Below, piece by piece: positions 1 to 7,244 of a stretch of DNA of 15,106 nucleotides. The stretch is from positions 1 through 15,106 of the forward strand of contig CACXHC010000184.1 in the NCBI GenBank assembly GCA_902767285.1, in the 5' to 3' direction. Under the pieces are notes generated by a model. It worked only from the letters and a program-made list of their open reading frames with translations. It was not told where the DNA came from and searched no databases. How positions within the stretch are numbered: the first letter of the stretch is position 1; every line of letters begins with the position of its first letter. The DNA comes from an uncultured Ruminococcus sp. Its GTDB lineage: Bacteria > Bacillota > Clostridia > Oscillospirales > Acutalibacteraceae. A program made the position numbers and the translations under genes.

Positions 1-85
1 AGCCCGATTTTACGCCTGTGGAGTTAGTAGGTTACGAGGACGATGAAGCAGGAAGCCCATTGGCTTTAGACAATGGGTAGTTCAC
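1..85 (+). mobile_element. Right end of an IS200/IS605-family element (possible omega-RNA scaffold end)
   Basis: Seven perfect base pairs (CCCATTG at 56-62 with CAATGGG at 71-77) enclose an 8-base loop, followed directly by TAGTTCAC at 78-85. A short subterminal hairpin followed by TTCA(C/A) is the usual right-end layout of IS200/IS605 elements, and in TnpB systems it is also the 3' end of the guide-RNA scaffold. The element body and left end lie outside the window, so the exact cleavage point (taken as after base 85) is inferred. There are no terminal inverted repeats or target duplications, as expected for this family. Confidence 0.55.
3..80 (+). CDS. C-terminal end of a TnpB-like (IS200/IS605 OrfB) protein, partial
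   Basis: An open frame enters from the left edge and ends at the TAG at 78-80. The visible 25 residues begin PDFTPVELVGYEDD and end EAGSPLALDNG. A TPVE-type segment followed by EAGSP, with the stop codon lying in a terminal GGGTAGTTCAC hairpin, is what I recall for TnpB tails in IS605/IS1341-like elements, where the coding sequence overlaps the element's right end. TnpB is an RNA-guided nuclease that keeps the transposon at its donor site. None of the RuvC or zinc-finger motifs are in the window, so the call rests on the tail and the hairpin only. It could instead be the end of an unrelated protein. Confidence 0.5.
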   Translation, partial: PDFTPVELVGYEDDEAGSPLALDNG

Positions 86-112
86 ATCTAACAAAAAGGA
101 GCTAACAAAAAA

Positions 113-943
113 ATGTTAACTATCGGCTGTCACTTGTCATCGGCGGACGGATTTTTGAGCATGGGGAAAGAGGCAATCTCGATAAATGCGAACACTTTTC
201 AATTTTTCACAAGAAACCCAAGAGGATTCAAGAGCAAAAATTTAGATGTATCCGACTGCGAATCTTTTAACAAATATTGGAAAGAACACGACGGAAAAAT
301 GATTGTTGCACACGCACCCTATACTCTTAACCCATGTTCGGCAGATGAGCGTGTTCGAGAGTTGGCTCACATGATAATGTCGGACGATTTGCAAAGATTG
401 GAACACATCAACGGAGTATATTATAATTTTCACCCGGGCAGTCACGTCAAACAAGGAGTTGAGGTCGGCACAACTTATATAGTAAACCTCCTGAACGAAA
501 TTCTAACTCCAACTCAAAGCACGATTGTTCTTCTCGAAACTATGGCAGGCAAGGGCAGCGAAATCGGCAAAACTTTCGAGGAGCTGAAAGCGATTATCGA
601 CAGAGTAGACCACAGCGAAAAACTCGGAGTGTGTCTTGATACTTGTCACATCTTTGATGGCGGTTATGATATCGTAAACGACCTCGGTGGCGTTATGGAC
701 AAGTTCGACAGCGTTATCGGTATAAGCAAGCTAAAAGCCGTTCATCTCAACGACAGCAAGAACACCCTCGGTTCTCACAAAGACCGTCACGAGCTTATCG
801 GCAAAGGCAACATCGGTCTTGACCCCCTTGTTAAATTCATCTCCCGAAAAGAAATCCAAAATCTCCCCCTAATCCTCGAAACCCCTAACGATATTAACGG
901 CTACAAATCCGAAATCGCCCTTCTTAGAAGTTACCGCCCCTAA
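113..943 (+). CDS. nfo: Endonuclease IV (apurinic/apyrimidinic endonuclease)
   Basis: This is a 276-residue class II AP endonuclease of the Nfo/Apn1 TIM-barrel family. It cleaves the DNA backbone 5' of abasic sites and trims blocked 3' ends in base-excision repair in the cytoplasm. All nine expected zinc ligands can be placed: His67 (AHAPY), His107 (NFHPGS), Glu142 (LLETMAG), Asp176 and His179 (CLDTCH), His211 (VHLNDSK), Asp224 and His226 (HKDRHE), and Glu256 (LILETP). Length is normal (E. coli 285). The ATG follows an AAGGAG site at 96-101. The gene begins just 28 bases after the putative transposon end, so its promoter was presumably upstream and may now be provided by, or separated by, the element. 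Its last codons (TAC CGC CCC TAA) lie inside the first copy of a 23-bp tandem repeat. It converges on secA. Confidence 0.95.
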   Translation: MLTIGCHLSSADGFLSMGKEAISINANTFQFFTRNPRGFKSKNLDVSDCESFNKYWKEHDGKMIVAHAPYTLNPCSADERVRELAHMIMSDDLQRLEHINGVYYNFHPGSHVKQGVEVGTTYIVNLLNEILTPTQSTIVLLETMAGKGSEIGKTFEELKAIIDRVDHSEKLGVCLDTCHIFDGGYDIVNDLGGVMDKFDSVIGISKLKAVHLNDSKNTLGSHKDRHELIGKGNIGLDPLVKFISRKEIQNLPLILETPNDINGYKSEIALLRSYRP

Positions 944-1032
944 TTTTCGGGGGCTGCCGCCCCTGATTTTCGGGAGCTGCCGCCCCTAATTTTCGGGAGC
1001 TACCGCCCCTGATTTTTGGGGGCTGCCGCCCC
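934..1032. repeat. 23-bp tandem repeat, four copies plus a partial
   Basis: Units begin at 934, 957, 980 and 1003, with a partial fifth from 1026. Each consists of CCGCCCC, then T(A/G)ATTTT, then a G-rich end of the form (C/T)GGG(A/G)GCT(G/A). Copies differ at only a few positions. The G-rich end of one copy can pair with the CCGCCCC of the next, giving a string of small GC hairpins in an otherwise A+T-rich gap. The first copy covers the nfo stop codon. The last copy merges into the outer hairpin (1015-1036) of the inverted-repeat element that follows, so the array looks like local amplification of that element's tip. Confidence 0.9.
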
Positions 1033-1140
1033 CAAACCCCTGCCTTCTTTTTTTTGAAAAAAAAAGAAGCAAAAAAAACTTTCAATTATTATAAATGAGC
1101 AAAAAGTAAAACAGCATAAAATATTCTAATTGACTTTTTG

Positions 1141-1167
1141 TAATACTCCTTCAAAGAGGGAGTATTA
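1141..1167. repeat. 9-bp hairpin in the E1 spacer
   Basis: TAATACTCC at 1141-1149 pairs perfectly with GGAGTATTA at 1159-1167 around a 9-base loop. No T-tract follows on either strand, so it is not a convincing terminator. Its role is unknown. A short ATG frame begins at its last base. Confidence 0.7.
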
Positions 1168-1233
1168 TGGGGTTTGAATGTTCGGCTGTGTGTTATCGTA
1201 CACTTGCGAAAGAATATTTACTAAATACCATAA

Positions 1234-1273
1234 CAACAAATCCGACTGCGTACTTTTGCAGTCGGATTTGTTG
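1234..1273. repeat. 16-bp perfect hairpin in the E1 spacer
   Basis: CAACAAATCCGACTGC at 1234-1249 is the exact complement of GCAGTCGGATTTGTTG at 1258-1273, with an 8-base loop. It lies between the convergent nfo and secA genes and would form in transcripts from either strand. No run of T follows on either side, so it may be a processing signal, a factor-dependent stop or a mobile-repeat core rather than an intrinsic terminator. Confidence 0.8.
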
Positions 1274-1396
1274 CAGTTCATAGAAAACTCGGTTAAACAC
1301 CTAAAATTTATATAGTCAAAGTTTTTTTGCTTCTTTTTTTTCAAAAAAAGAAGCGAGGGGGTTTGGGGGGCGAGTAGCCCCCCAAAAATAATGTGG

Positions 1397-4285
1397 TTAG
1401 TCGTTAGCACCGCAGCATTTTTTATATTTTTTGCCGCTACCACAGGGGCAAGGGTCGTTTCTGCCGACTTTCTTTTTAGAGCGGACGGGCTTGGGAGCTT
1501 CTGAGCCATCGGAGCTAACCCATGTTGGTTTGGCGAGCTGTTCTCTTTTGAGGACGGATTTTACGGCTTCTTCCTCTTCTTTGGCTTGCTGGGCGAGTTC
1601 TTCAGATGAGAGTTGGGGGGGAGTTTTTTCTTCGGGTTGGCTTGCTTTTGCGAGTTGGATTAACTGTTGTTGTTCCATGGCACGTCTTTGTTGTTCGTAG
1701 ATTTTCTTGGGAGCTACAAGCATGAGTTTTACGGTTTCTTGACGTATTGTGTCAACCATAGAGTCGAACATATCGAATCCCTCTAAGCGATACTCAACAA
1801 CGGGGTCGTGCTGACCGTATCCTCTGAGTCTGATACCTTGTTTGAGCTGATCCATATTGTCGATATGCTCCATCCAGTATTTGTCAACGGTTTTCAGAAG
1901 ATATACTCGCTCTGCCTCACGCATAACAGCCGGCGGAAGGAGTTTTTCGTTTTCCTCATAAAGATTTGCTGCACGTTCGGTGAGTTTTTCAATAATATAC
2001 TCGCTTTCGGTATCCCTGAGTTCTTCTTCCGAAAGGTCGAAATCTTCGTCATGCTCGTTTATGAGCCAACCACGGTAAAATTCCTTGAGTCCTTCATAGT
2101 TCCATGTTTCCTTTGTGTAATCGTCAGGAAGATACTGTGCAACTGTGCTTTCGATTGTCTGACGTATCATTTTAAATATTGTTTCTCGTAGATCTTCGCC
2201 GTTGAGAACTTGGTCACGCTGACCGTAAATGATTTCACGCTGTTTGTTCATAACGTCATCGTATTGAAGGACGTTTTTACGAATTTCAAAGTTTCTGCCC
2301 TCAAGTTTTTGCTGGGAGCTTTCAACTATGTTCGAGAGCATTTTGCTTTCCAGCGGAACACTTTCCTCAACGTTGAAACTGCTGATTATCTGCTTTATTT
2401 TTTCACCGCCGAAAAGTCTGAGAAGGTCATCTTCGCCCGAAAGATAAAATCTTGATTTGCCGGGGTCACCTTGACGGCCTGCACGTCCTCTGAGCTGGTT
2501 GTCAATTCGTCTTGATTCGTGACGCTCTGTACCCATAATAAAGAGTCCGCCGGCTTGTCTTACTTCTTCGGCTTCGTCCTTTATATCTTCCTTGAATTTT
2601 TCGTTGAGTTCGGTGAATATCTTGCGTGCATTGAGAATTTCTTCATTGTCTGTATCTGCAAATCCTGTCGCCTCGGCGATGAGTTCTTCATCAATGCCCA
2701 TTTTACGCATTTCGGCTTTTGCCATGTACTCGGCATTACCGCCCAAAATGATGTCCGTACCACGTCCGGCCATGTTGGTGGCTATGGTTACAGCACCTTT
2801 TTTACCTGCCTGTGCGACAATCTCAGCTTCTTTTTCGTGATGCTTTGCATTAAGTACGTTGTGCTGGATTCCCTTCTTTTTGAGCAGACTGCTGAGGAGT
2901 TCCGATTTTTCAATTGATACTGTACCTACAAGAACCGGTTGCCCTTTTTCGTGTGCTTCTATTATGTCATCAATGAGAGCTTCGAATTTTCCTTTTTCAG
3001 TGCCGAAAACATAGTCGGGATAGTCTATTCTCTGAACAGGCTTGTTTGTGGGGATTTCAACTACATCGAGTTTGTATATTTCGCTGAACTCGGATTCCTC
3101 TGTCATGGCAGTACCGGTCATTCCCGAAAGCTTTTTGTAAAGTCTGAAATAGTTCTGGAATGTAATGGTCGCGAGCGTTTTGCTCTCGCTCTCTACCTTT
3201 ACGCCTTCTTTTGCTTCGATTGCTTGATGAAGTCCTTCGTTGTAACGTCTGCCGTACATAAGACGACCTGTGAATTCGTCTACAATTATAACTTGGTCGT
3301 CCTTAACAACATAGTTTATATCTCTTTTCATTACCGAGTTGGCTTTTATAGCTTGATTTATATAGTGCTGAATCTCAATATTGTCGGGGTCGGTGAGGTT
3401 GTCTATTCCGAAAAATTGCTCCGTCTTTTTAACTCCGACTTGTGTAAGAGTAGCTGTGCGGGCTTTTTCGTCAACAATATAGTCGATTCCTTCACGCTTG
3501 TAATCGTCCTCGTTGTCCTCTTTTGAGTCGATTTCTTCGAAAACTTTCTTCTTCATCATCTTTGCGAGAATGTCTGCTCTTTGGTACATATCCGAGGATT
3601 TGTCACCCTGTCCCGAAATAATAAGCGGTGTGCGGGCTTCATCAATGAGAATCGAGTCTACTTCGTCCACAATCGCAAAATTGTGACCTCTTTGTACTTT
3701 CTGCTCCTTATACACAACCATGTTATCTCTCAGATAGTCAAATCCTAACTCGTTGTTTGTACCGTATGTTATATCTGCGGCATATGCGGATTTTCTGTCT
3801 GCCGGTGCGAGGTCGTGAACTATAAGTCCTACCGAAAGTCCGAGAAAACGATACAATTTTCCCATCCACTCCGAGTCACGGCGGGCAAGATAGTCGTTGA
3901 CCGTTACAATGTGTACGCCGTTGCCGGTAAGACCGTTGAGATATGCCGGAAGTGTCGCAACAAGCGTCTTTCCTTCACCGGTTTTCATCTCGCTGATTCT
4001 GCCTTGATGAAGAATTATTCCGCCGATTATCTGCACCGGAAAATGCTTCATGCCCAGTACTCGCCATGATGCTTCACGGCATACCGCAAAGGCATCGGGC
4101 AGAATGTCATCTGTCGTTTCGCCGTTGGCGAGTCTTTCCTTCAAAATATTGGTCTGATTTTTCAGTTCTTCGTCACTCATCGCTGAATATGTATCTTCGA
4201 GTTCCAGAACCTTGTCTACTTTCGGCTTTATTCGCTTAACTTCCTTTTTGCTGTAATCGCCGAATATGAGCTTAAGCAAACCCAT
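1397..4285 (-). CDS. secA: Preprotein translocase ATPase SecA
   Basis: This 962-residue motor ATPase pushes unfolded preproteins through SecYEG at the membrane. In order: the N-terminal nucleotide-binding domain with Walker A MKTGEGKT (100-107) and Walker B/DEAD-type [15 protein letters not shown] (206-220); the preprotein cross-linking region; the second nucleotide-binding domain with [14 protein letters not shown] and [13 protein letters not shown]; the helical scaffold and wing; a charged, Q/E-rich linker; and a SEC-C zinc finger with Cys946, Cys948, Cys957 and Cys958. It is longer than B. subtilis SecA (841), as is common in Clostridia and Gram-negatives, and it keeps the zinc tail that binds SecB or phospholipid. 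The ATG at 4285 has an AGGTGA site on the minus strand (complement of 4293-4298). It is divergent from mreB and convergent with nfo. Confidence 0.98.
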   Translation of the reverse strand: MGLLKLIFGDYSKKEVKRIKPKVDKVLELEDTYSAMSDEELKNQTNILKERLANGETTDDILPDAFAVCREASWRVLGMKHFPVQIIGGIILHQGRISEMKTGEGKTLVATLPAYLNGLTGNGVHIVTVNDYLARRDSEWMGKLYRFLGLSVGLIVHDLAPADRKSAYAADITYGTNNELGFDYLRDNMVVYKEQKVQRGHNFAIVDEVDSILIDEARTPLIISGQGDKSSDMYQRADILAKMMKKKVFEEIDSKEDNEDDYKREGIDYIVDEKARTATLTQVGVKKTEQFFGIDNLTDPDNIEIQHYINQAIKANSVMKRDINYVVKDDQVIIVDEFTGRLMYGRRYNEGLHQAIEAKEGVKVESESKTLATITFQNYFRLYKKLSGMTGTAMTEESEFSEIYKLDVVEIPTNKPVQRIDYPDYVFGTEKGKFEALIDDIIEAHEKGQPVLVGTVSIEKSELLSSLLKKKGIQHNVLNAKHHEKEAEIVAQAGKKGAVTIATNMAGRGTDIILGGNAEYMAKAEMRKMGIDEELIAEATGFADTDNEEILNARKIFTELNEKFKEDIKDEAEEVRQAGGLFIMGTERHESRRIDNQLRGRAGRQGDPGKSRFYLSGEDDLLRLFGGEKIKQIISSFNVEESVPLESKMLSNIVESSQQKLEGRNFEIRKNVLQYDDVMNKQREIIYGQRDQVLNGEDLRETIFKMIRQTIESTVAQYLPDDYTKETWNYEGLKEFYRGWLINEHDEDFDLSEEELRDTESEYIIEKLTERAANLYEENEKLLPPAVMREAERVYLLKTVDKYWMEHIDNMDQLKQGIRLRGYGQHDPVVEYRLEGFDMFDSMVDTIRQETVKLMLVAPKKIYEQQRRAMEQQQLIQLAKASQPEEKTPPQLSSEELAQQAKEEEEAVKSVLKREQLAKPTWVSSDGSEAPKPVRSKKKVGRNDPCPCGSGKKYKKCCGAND

Positions 4286-4314
4286 TTATAAATCACCTCA
4301 TTTTTTTATGCTTA

Positions 4315-4339
4315 TGTGTGACCGATATGTCGGCACATA
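4315..4339 (-). promoter_or_regulatory. Hairpin in the secA 5' leader
   Basis: TGTG-(A)-CCGA at 4317-4325 pairs with TCGG-CACA at 4330-4337 through one bulged base and a 4-base loop, with one or two weaker pairs beyond. It falls between the likely secA -10 box and its ribosome site, so it would be in the secA mRNA leader or serve as a dyad operator. Function is unknown. Confidence 0.4.
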
Positions 4340-4348
4340 ACTAATCTT

Positions 4349-4377
4349 ATTCTATCACATATCAAATAAAAAATCAC
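4349..4377 (-). promoter_or_regulatory. Possible sigma-A promoter for secA
   Basis: Read on the minus strand, TGATAGAAT gives an extended -10 (TG-n-TAGAAT; box at 4349-4354). Seventeen bases upstream is GTGATT (4372-4377), a poor -35 with three matches to TTGACA. The extended -10 may compensate. Placement between the divergent genes and upstream of the secA ribosome site supports it. Confidence 0.4.
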
Positions 4378-4470
4378 TAATTATTTTGTTTTTTTTTTCG
4401 ATTTGCCGATTTGTTTACAATGTGTTCATTTTTTGCCGTCGATTTTTGATGTATTTTTTAAATCTCTCTC

Positions 4471-4499
4471 TTGTACTATACGAATTTTTGAGGTATAAT
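4471..4499 (+). promoter_or_regulatory. Sigma-A promoter for mreBCD
   Basis: TTGTAC at 4471-4476 and TATAAT at 4494-4499 are separated by 17 bases, a near-consensus vegetative promoter 77 bases before the mreB start codon. A 12-base perfect palindrome, TACATATATGTA (4503-4514), covers the expected transcription start and could be an operator or only A+T-rich start-site sequence. Confidence 0.8.
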
Positions 4500-4575
4500 G
4501 AATACATATATGTAATTTTTTTAAAACATTATTGTAATTTGTACGGTCGGCAAAGTTTGGAAAGGAAGATGCGGA

Positions 4576-5580
4576 ATGTTCGCAAGAGATATAGGGATAG
4601 ACCTCGGTACAGCGAATACTCTTGTTTATATAAAGGGAAAAGGTATAGTTATGCGTGAACCGTCCGTTGTGGCGGTCGATACCCGAAACGATGACGTTTT
4701 GGCTGTAGGAAGTCAAGCGAAAGAAATGCTCGGCAGAACGCCCGGTTCAATAATCGCTGTTCGCCCCCTCAAAGATGGCGTTATCGCCGATTTTGATATA
4801 ACAGCCACTATGCTTGAACATTTTATAAGAGATACTACTCGTATGGGGATTTTTGTTCACCCCAAAATAGTAATTGCTCTCCCCTCAGGAGTTACCGAAG
4901 TCGAACGCCGTGCCGTCGAGGATGCTGCCGAAAGTGCCGGCGGAAGAAATGTCGAACTTATGGAAGAACCTATGGCGGCGGCTTTGGGTGCCGATTTGCC
5001 CGTTTTTGAAGCGGTCGGCTCTATGGTTGTCGATATTGGCGGAGGTACAAGCGAAGTCGCTGTTATAAGCTATGGAGATATTGTTCACTCGTGTTCTGTA
5101 AGAGTTGCCGGAGATAAGTTCGATGATGCCATAATTACATACATCAAAAAAAATCATAATGTTTCGATAGGCGAACGCACCGCCGAAGATGTTAAAATTC
5201 TAATCGGTTCGGCTTTTCCGTATGAGGACGAACAGCCCATCGAAATAAAAGGAAGAAATTTGGCTGACGGTATGCCCTCTACAATATCAATAATGCCTGC
5301 GGAGATTCGAGATGCTTTGGCGGATTCGTTCGCTATAATAATAGATGCAATAAAACAGACTTTTGAACAAACTCCCCCCGAATTGTGTGCCGATATTCTC
5401 GATAAGGGAATTATGCTCACTGGCGGCGGTGCGTTGATAAGAGGTCTTGACAAGCTTATCTCGAAAGAAACAAACGTGCCTGTTTATGTAGCCGAAAATC
5501 CCCTCGACTGCGTGGCTTTGGGTACGGGAAAACGTCTTGAAATGGATTTGGAACATGACTATTTCGGTAATTATGAGTAA
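4576..5580 (+). CDS. mreB: Rod shape-determining actin homologue MreB/Mbl
   Basis: This 334-residue bacterial actin forms membrane-associated filaments that organise lateral wall synthesis. Visible motifs are the first phosphate loop DIGIDLGTANT (5-15), the second phosphate loop VVDIGGGTSE (151-160), the EDAAESAGGRNVELMEEPMAAA region (about 115-136) and the adenosine-binding LTGGGALIRG (281-290). Length is typical. The ATG has an AAAGGAAG site at 4561-4568. It heads a tight cluster with mreC (20 bases downstream) and mreD, preceded by a good promoter. MreB and its paralogue Mbl cannot be told apart by eye, but linkage to mreCD favours MreB. Confidence 0.97.
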   Translation: MFARDIGIDLGTANTLVYIKGKGIVMREPSVVAVDTRNDDVLAVGSQAKEMLGRTPGSIIAVRPLKDGVIADFDITATMLEHFIRDTTRMGIFVHPKIVIALPSGVTEVERRAVEDAAESAGGRNVELMEEPMAAALGADLPVFEAVGSMVVDIGGGTSEVAVISYGDIVHSCSVRVAGDKFDDAIITYIKKNHNVSIGERTAEDVKILIGSAFPYEDEQPIEIKGRNLADGMPSTISIMPAEIRDALADSFAIIIDAIKQTFEQTPPELCADILDKGIMLTGGGALIRGLDKLISKETNVPVYVAENPLDCVALGTGKRLEMDLEHDYFGNYE

Positions 5581-5600
5581 TTTTTTAGAGGAGATCTAAA

Positions 5601-6452
5601 TTGAAAAAAAAGTCTTACGCAAAAAAAATTTTGCTGACAACGTTCATTGTTCTTACAGTAACAGCCGCAGTAACGGCGGCTGTGGGGCGGAACTTTTTTT
5701 CGGATATTTATAATATAGCGTCAAAGCCGTTTTTACAGCTTTCGTCAACAGTGACTCAGGATCAGGCAAACGGCAAATCAAAAGAAGAACTGATTGCCGA
5801 AAATATCGAACTCCATGACGAAATAAATAATCTTACTCAAAGAGTTATCGACTATGACGAAATCAAAAAAGAAAACGAAATTTTAAAAAAATATTATGGC
5901 ATTAAAGATGACCACCCCGATTACAAAATAGCTGTTGCGGGAGTCATCAGACGTGATCCAAATGACGATTTTTACGGATTTACAATCGACAAGGGCAGTC
6001 GTGACGATATTAAAGTGAATGACCCCGTTATCACCGACAGCGGACTTGTCGGCTGGGTGAGTGATGTCAGTGTTACAACAAGTCATGTTATGACTTTATT
6101 ATCGCCTGAAGCGAAAGTCGGGGCTATGGATCAGCGAACCCGTGACAGCGGAATTGCCGTTGGAAGTTTGGCTTTCAGTGATTCGGGTCAGCTGACGCTT
6201 TCCGTAATATCGGCAGACAACAAAATTCAGCTCAACGATATTATAATAACAACGGGAGTAGGGGGTGTGTATCCTGCCGATATTGTAATCGGCAAAGTTA
6301 CCAAACTCGATTACAGTCAATACGATACAACGCCATTCGCCGTAATAAAACCCTATGCCGATCTGCGTACTGTTTCGGACGTTGTTGTTATAACGTCTTT
6401 TGAGGGTCAGGGCGTTATTGAAGAAGCCTCTGACACCGATACGGCAAAATAA
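5601..6452 (+). CDS. mreC: Rod shape-determining protein MreC
   Basis: A 283-residue bitopic membrane protein of the elongasome that bridges MreB and MreD to the PBP2-type transpeptidase. A short basic N-terminus (KKKSYAKK) precedes one membrane helix (about 10-29). A predicted coiled coil follows (about 60-103, rich in E/K/N heptads), then the extracellular beta-rich MreC domain (about 108-270), with the family's glycine-rich features such as DSGLVGWVSDV and ITTGVGGVYPADIVIG. Translation starts at TTG, the only in-frame start well placed behind AGAGGAGA (5587-5594). It is 20 bases after mreB and 13 before mreD, consistent with one transcript. Confidence 0.95.
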   Translation: MKKKSYAKKILLTTFIVLTVTAAVTAAVGRNFFSDIYNIASKPFLQLSSTVTQDQANGKSKEELIAENIELHDEINNLTQRVIDYDEIKKENEILKKYYGIKDDHPDYKIAVAGVIRRDPNDDFYGFTIDKGSRDDIKVNDPVITDSGLVGWVSDVSVTTSHVMTLLSPEAKVGAMDQRTRDSGIAVGSLAFSDSGQLTLSVISADNKIQLNDIIITTGVGGVYPADIVIGKVTKLDYSQYDTTPFAVIKPYADLRTVSDVVVITSFEGQGVIEEASDTDTAK

Positions 6453-6465
6453 GGGGTGACTGCTT

Positions 6466-7062
6466 TTGATACAGAGAAAATATTACAGGTATATCATATA
6501 TGCAGTCGAGATATTTGTTCTTTCCATAATTGAGGGAACTCCGTTTTTACTGCCCGAAATATATTTTGCAAAACCGCTTTTGCTTGTATCTGCGGCGGTA
6601 TCTGCGGCGGCTTTTGAGTCGGAGTGGTTTTCGCTGTATTTTGCGGTTGCGTGCGGAATAATCATCGATATAAATTCAGGGGGAATCATTGGCATAACGT
6701 CAATTATTTTGGGATTTGTTTGCTACTATGAATCGTATTGGAGCAAAAAATATATAAAGAGCAATATTTATTTTGTGCTTATGTACAGCGGAGCAGCGAC
6801 AATCGCCGTTATAAGCATGAAATTTTTTATATTTTGTTTTATTCCTCAGTATGACGGATACGGCGATTTATTTGCATCTCATTATGTTACTCGAATGGTT
6901 TACACATGGGCGGTCACTCCGATAATATATCTCATAACTATTTTGATTTCCCATACATTCAGAAAGGAACAACGCAGAATAAAAGTTAAGAAAAGAAAAC
7001 GAGTTCCGCCTTCACAGCGTTCGGCGGCAAGCAGACGACGTGCAAAGATAATTAAAAATTGA
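6466..7062 (+). CDS. mreD: Rod shape-determining protein MreD
   Basis: A 198-residue polytopic membrane protein assigned by its hydrophobic profile and its position directly after mreC. About five or six membrane segments can be drawn (near 10-30, 35-50, 55-69, 72-86, 100-120 and 140-162). The charged pattern GIIIDINSGGIIGITSI resembles the MreD core, where a conserved Asp lies in a membrane helix. The C-terminus is strongly basic (about 165-198, with KVKKRKRVPPSQR), a cytoplasmic tail longer than I expect for MreD. Start is a TTG at 6466 behind AAGGGGTGA (6451-6459). MreD sequences diverge widely, so context is a main part of the call. Confidence 0.88.
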   Translation: MIQRKYYRYIIYAVEIFVLSIIEGTPFLLPEIYFAKPLLLVSAAVSAAAFESEWFSLYFAVACGIIIDINSGGIIGITSIILGFVCYYESYWSKKYIKSNIYFVLMYSGAATIAVISMKFFIFCFIPQYDGYGDLFASHYVTRMVYTWAVTPIIYLITILISHTFRKEQRRIKVKKRKRVPPSQRSAASRRRAKIIKN

Positions 7063-7087
7063 TTTATAAATAAGCAAAATATTTTTT

Positions 7088-7229
7088 CTTCTTTTTTTTG
7101 AAAAAAAAAGAAGCAAAAAAAACTTTTACTATATAAATTTTACGTGTTTTAATATAATTAGCAAATAAACAATTAAAGTTTTTTGGAAAGGGTTTGGGAA
7201 AACCTTTTTTTCAAAAAAGGTTTTCCCAA
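7088..7229. repeat. Composite bracketed element E2 (arm types A/B), mreD-pbp2 gap
   Basis: On the left is a type A hairpin (CTTC plus eight T at 7088-7099; eight A plus GAAG at 7102-7113), then CAAAAAAAACTTTT (7114-7127). A 47-base A+T-rich spacer follows. On the right are AAAGTTTTTT (7175-7184), GGAAAGGG, and a type B hairpin of 17 perfect pairs (7194-7210 with 7213-7229). The inner AAAAAACTTT and AAAGTTTTTT can pair with each other across the spacer. The right hairpin ends on the AA of the pbp2 ribosome site (7228-7233). This interval fills nearly all of the 182-base gap. A TATAAT at 7153-7158 lacks a good -35. Confidence 0.8.
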
Positions 7230-7244
7230 GGAAACTAATTTTCT

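Larger units (their letters stand above)
1013..1390. repeat. Composite inverted-repeat element E1 (arm types A/A), nfo-secA gap
   Basis: The left end (about 1013-1083) and the right end (about 1314-1390) are imperfect inverted repeats of 70-75 bases. In order from outside in, each end has a GC hairpin (1015-1023 with 1028-1036; 1362-1371 with 1377-1386), an AAACCCC-type linker, a T/A-tract hairpin with GAAG/CTTC arms (1044-1055 with 1058-1069; 1329-1340 with 1343-1354), and an inner CAAAAAAAACTTT (1070-1082) or its complement (1318-1329). The enclosed spacer is unique sequence with two further hairpins. No transposase is encoded, so it is MITE-like in form. Each end also sits at the 3' side of a convergent gene, so two facing 3'-end modules is an alternative reading. 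Confidence 0.8.

Noticed and set aside
934..1032. CRISPR-like array
   Set aside because: The units are directly adjacent with no unique spacers, and no cas genes are present. It is a simple tandem repeat.
2939..3526. 195-codon and other plus-strand frames across secA
   Set aside because: They are antisense to the conserved SecA motor domains. Hydrophobic, Phe/Val-rich translations are typical of the reverse complement of charged coding sequence.
7088..7113. T/A-tract hairpins as ordinary intrinsic terminators
   Set aside because: After the stem the plus strand is A-rich, not T-rich, and the T-run lies in the stem. The same holds for the other copies, and some lie just before genes. They may still influence 3' ends, but not by the standard mechanism.
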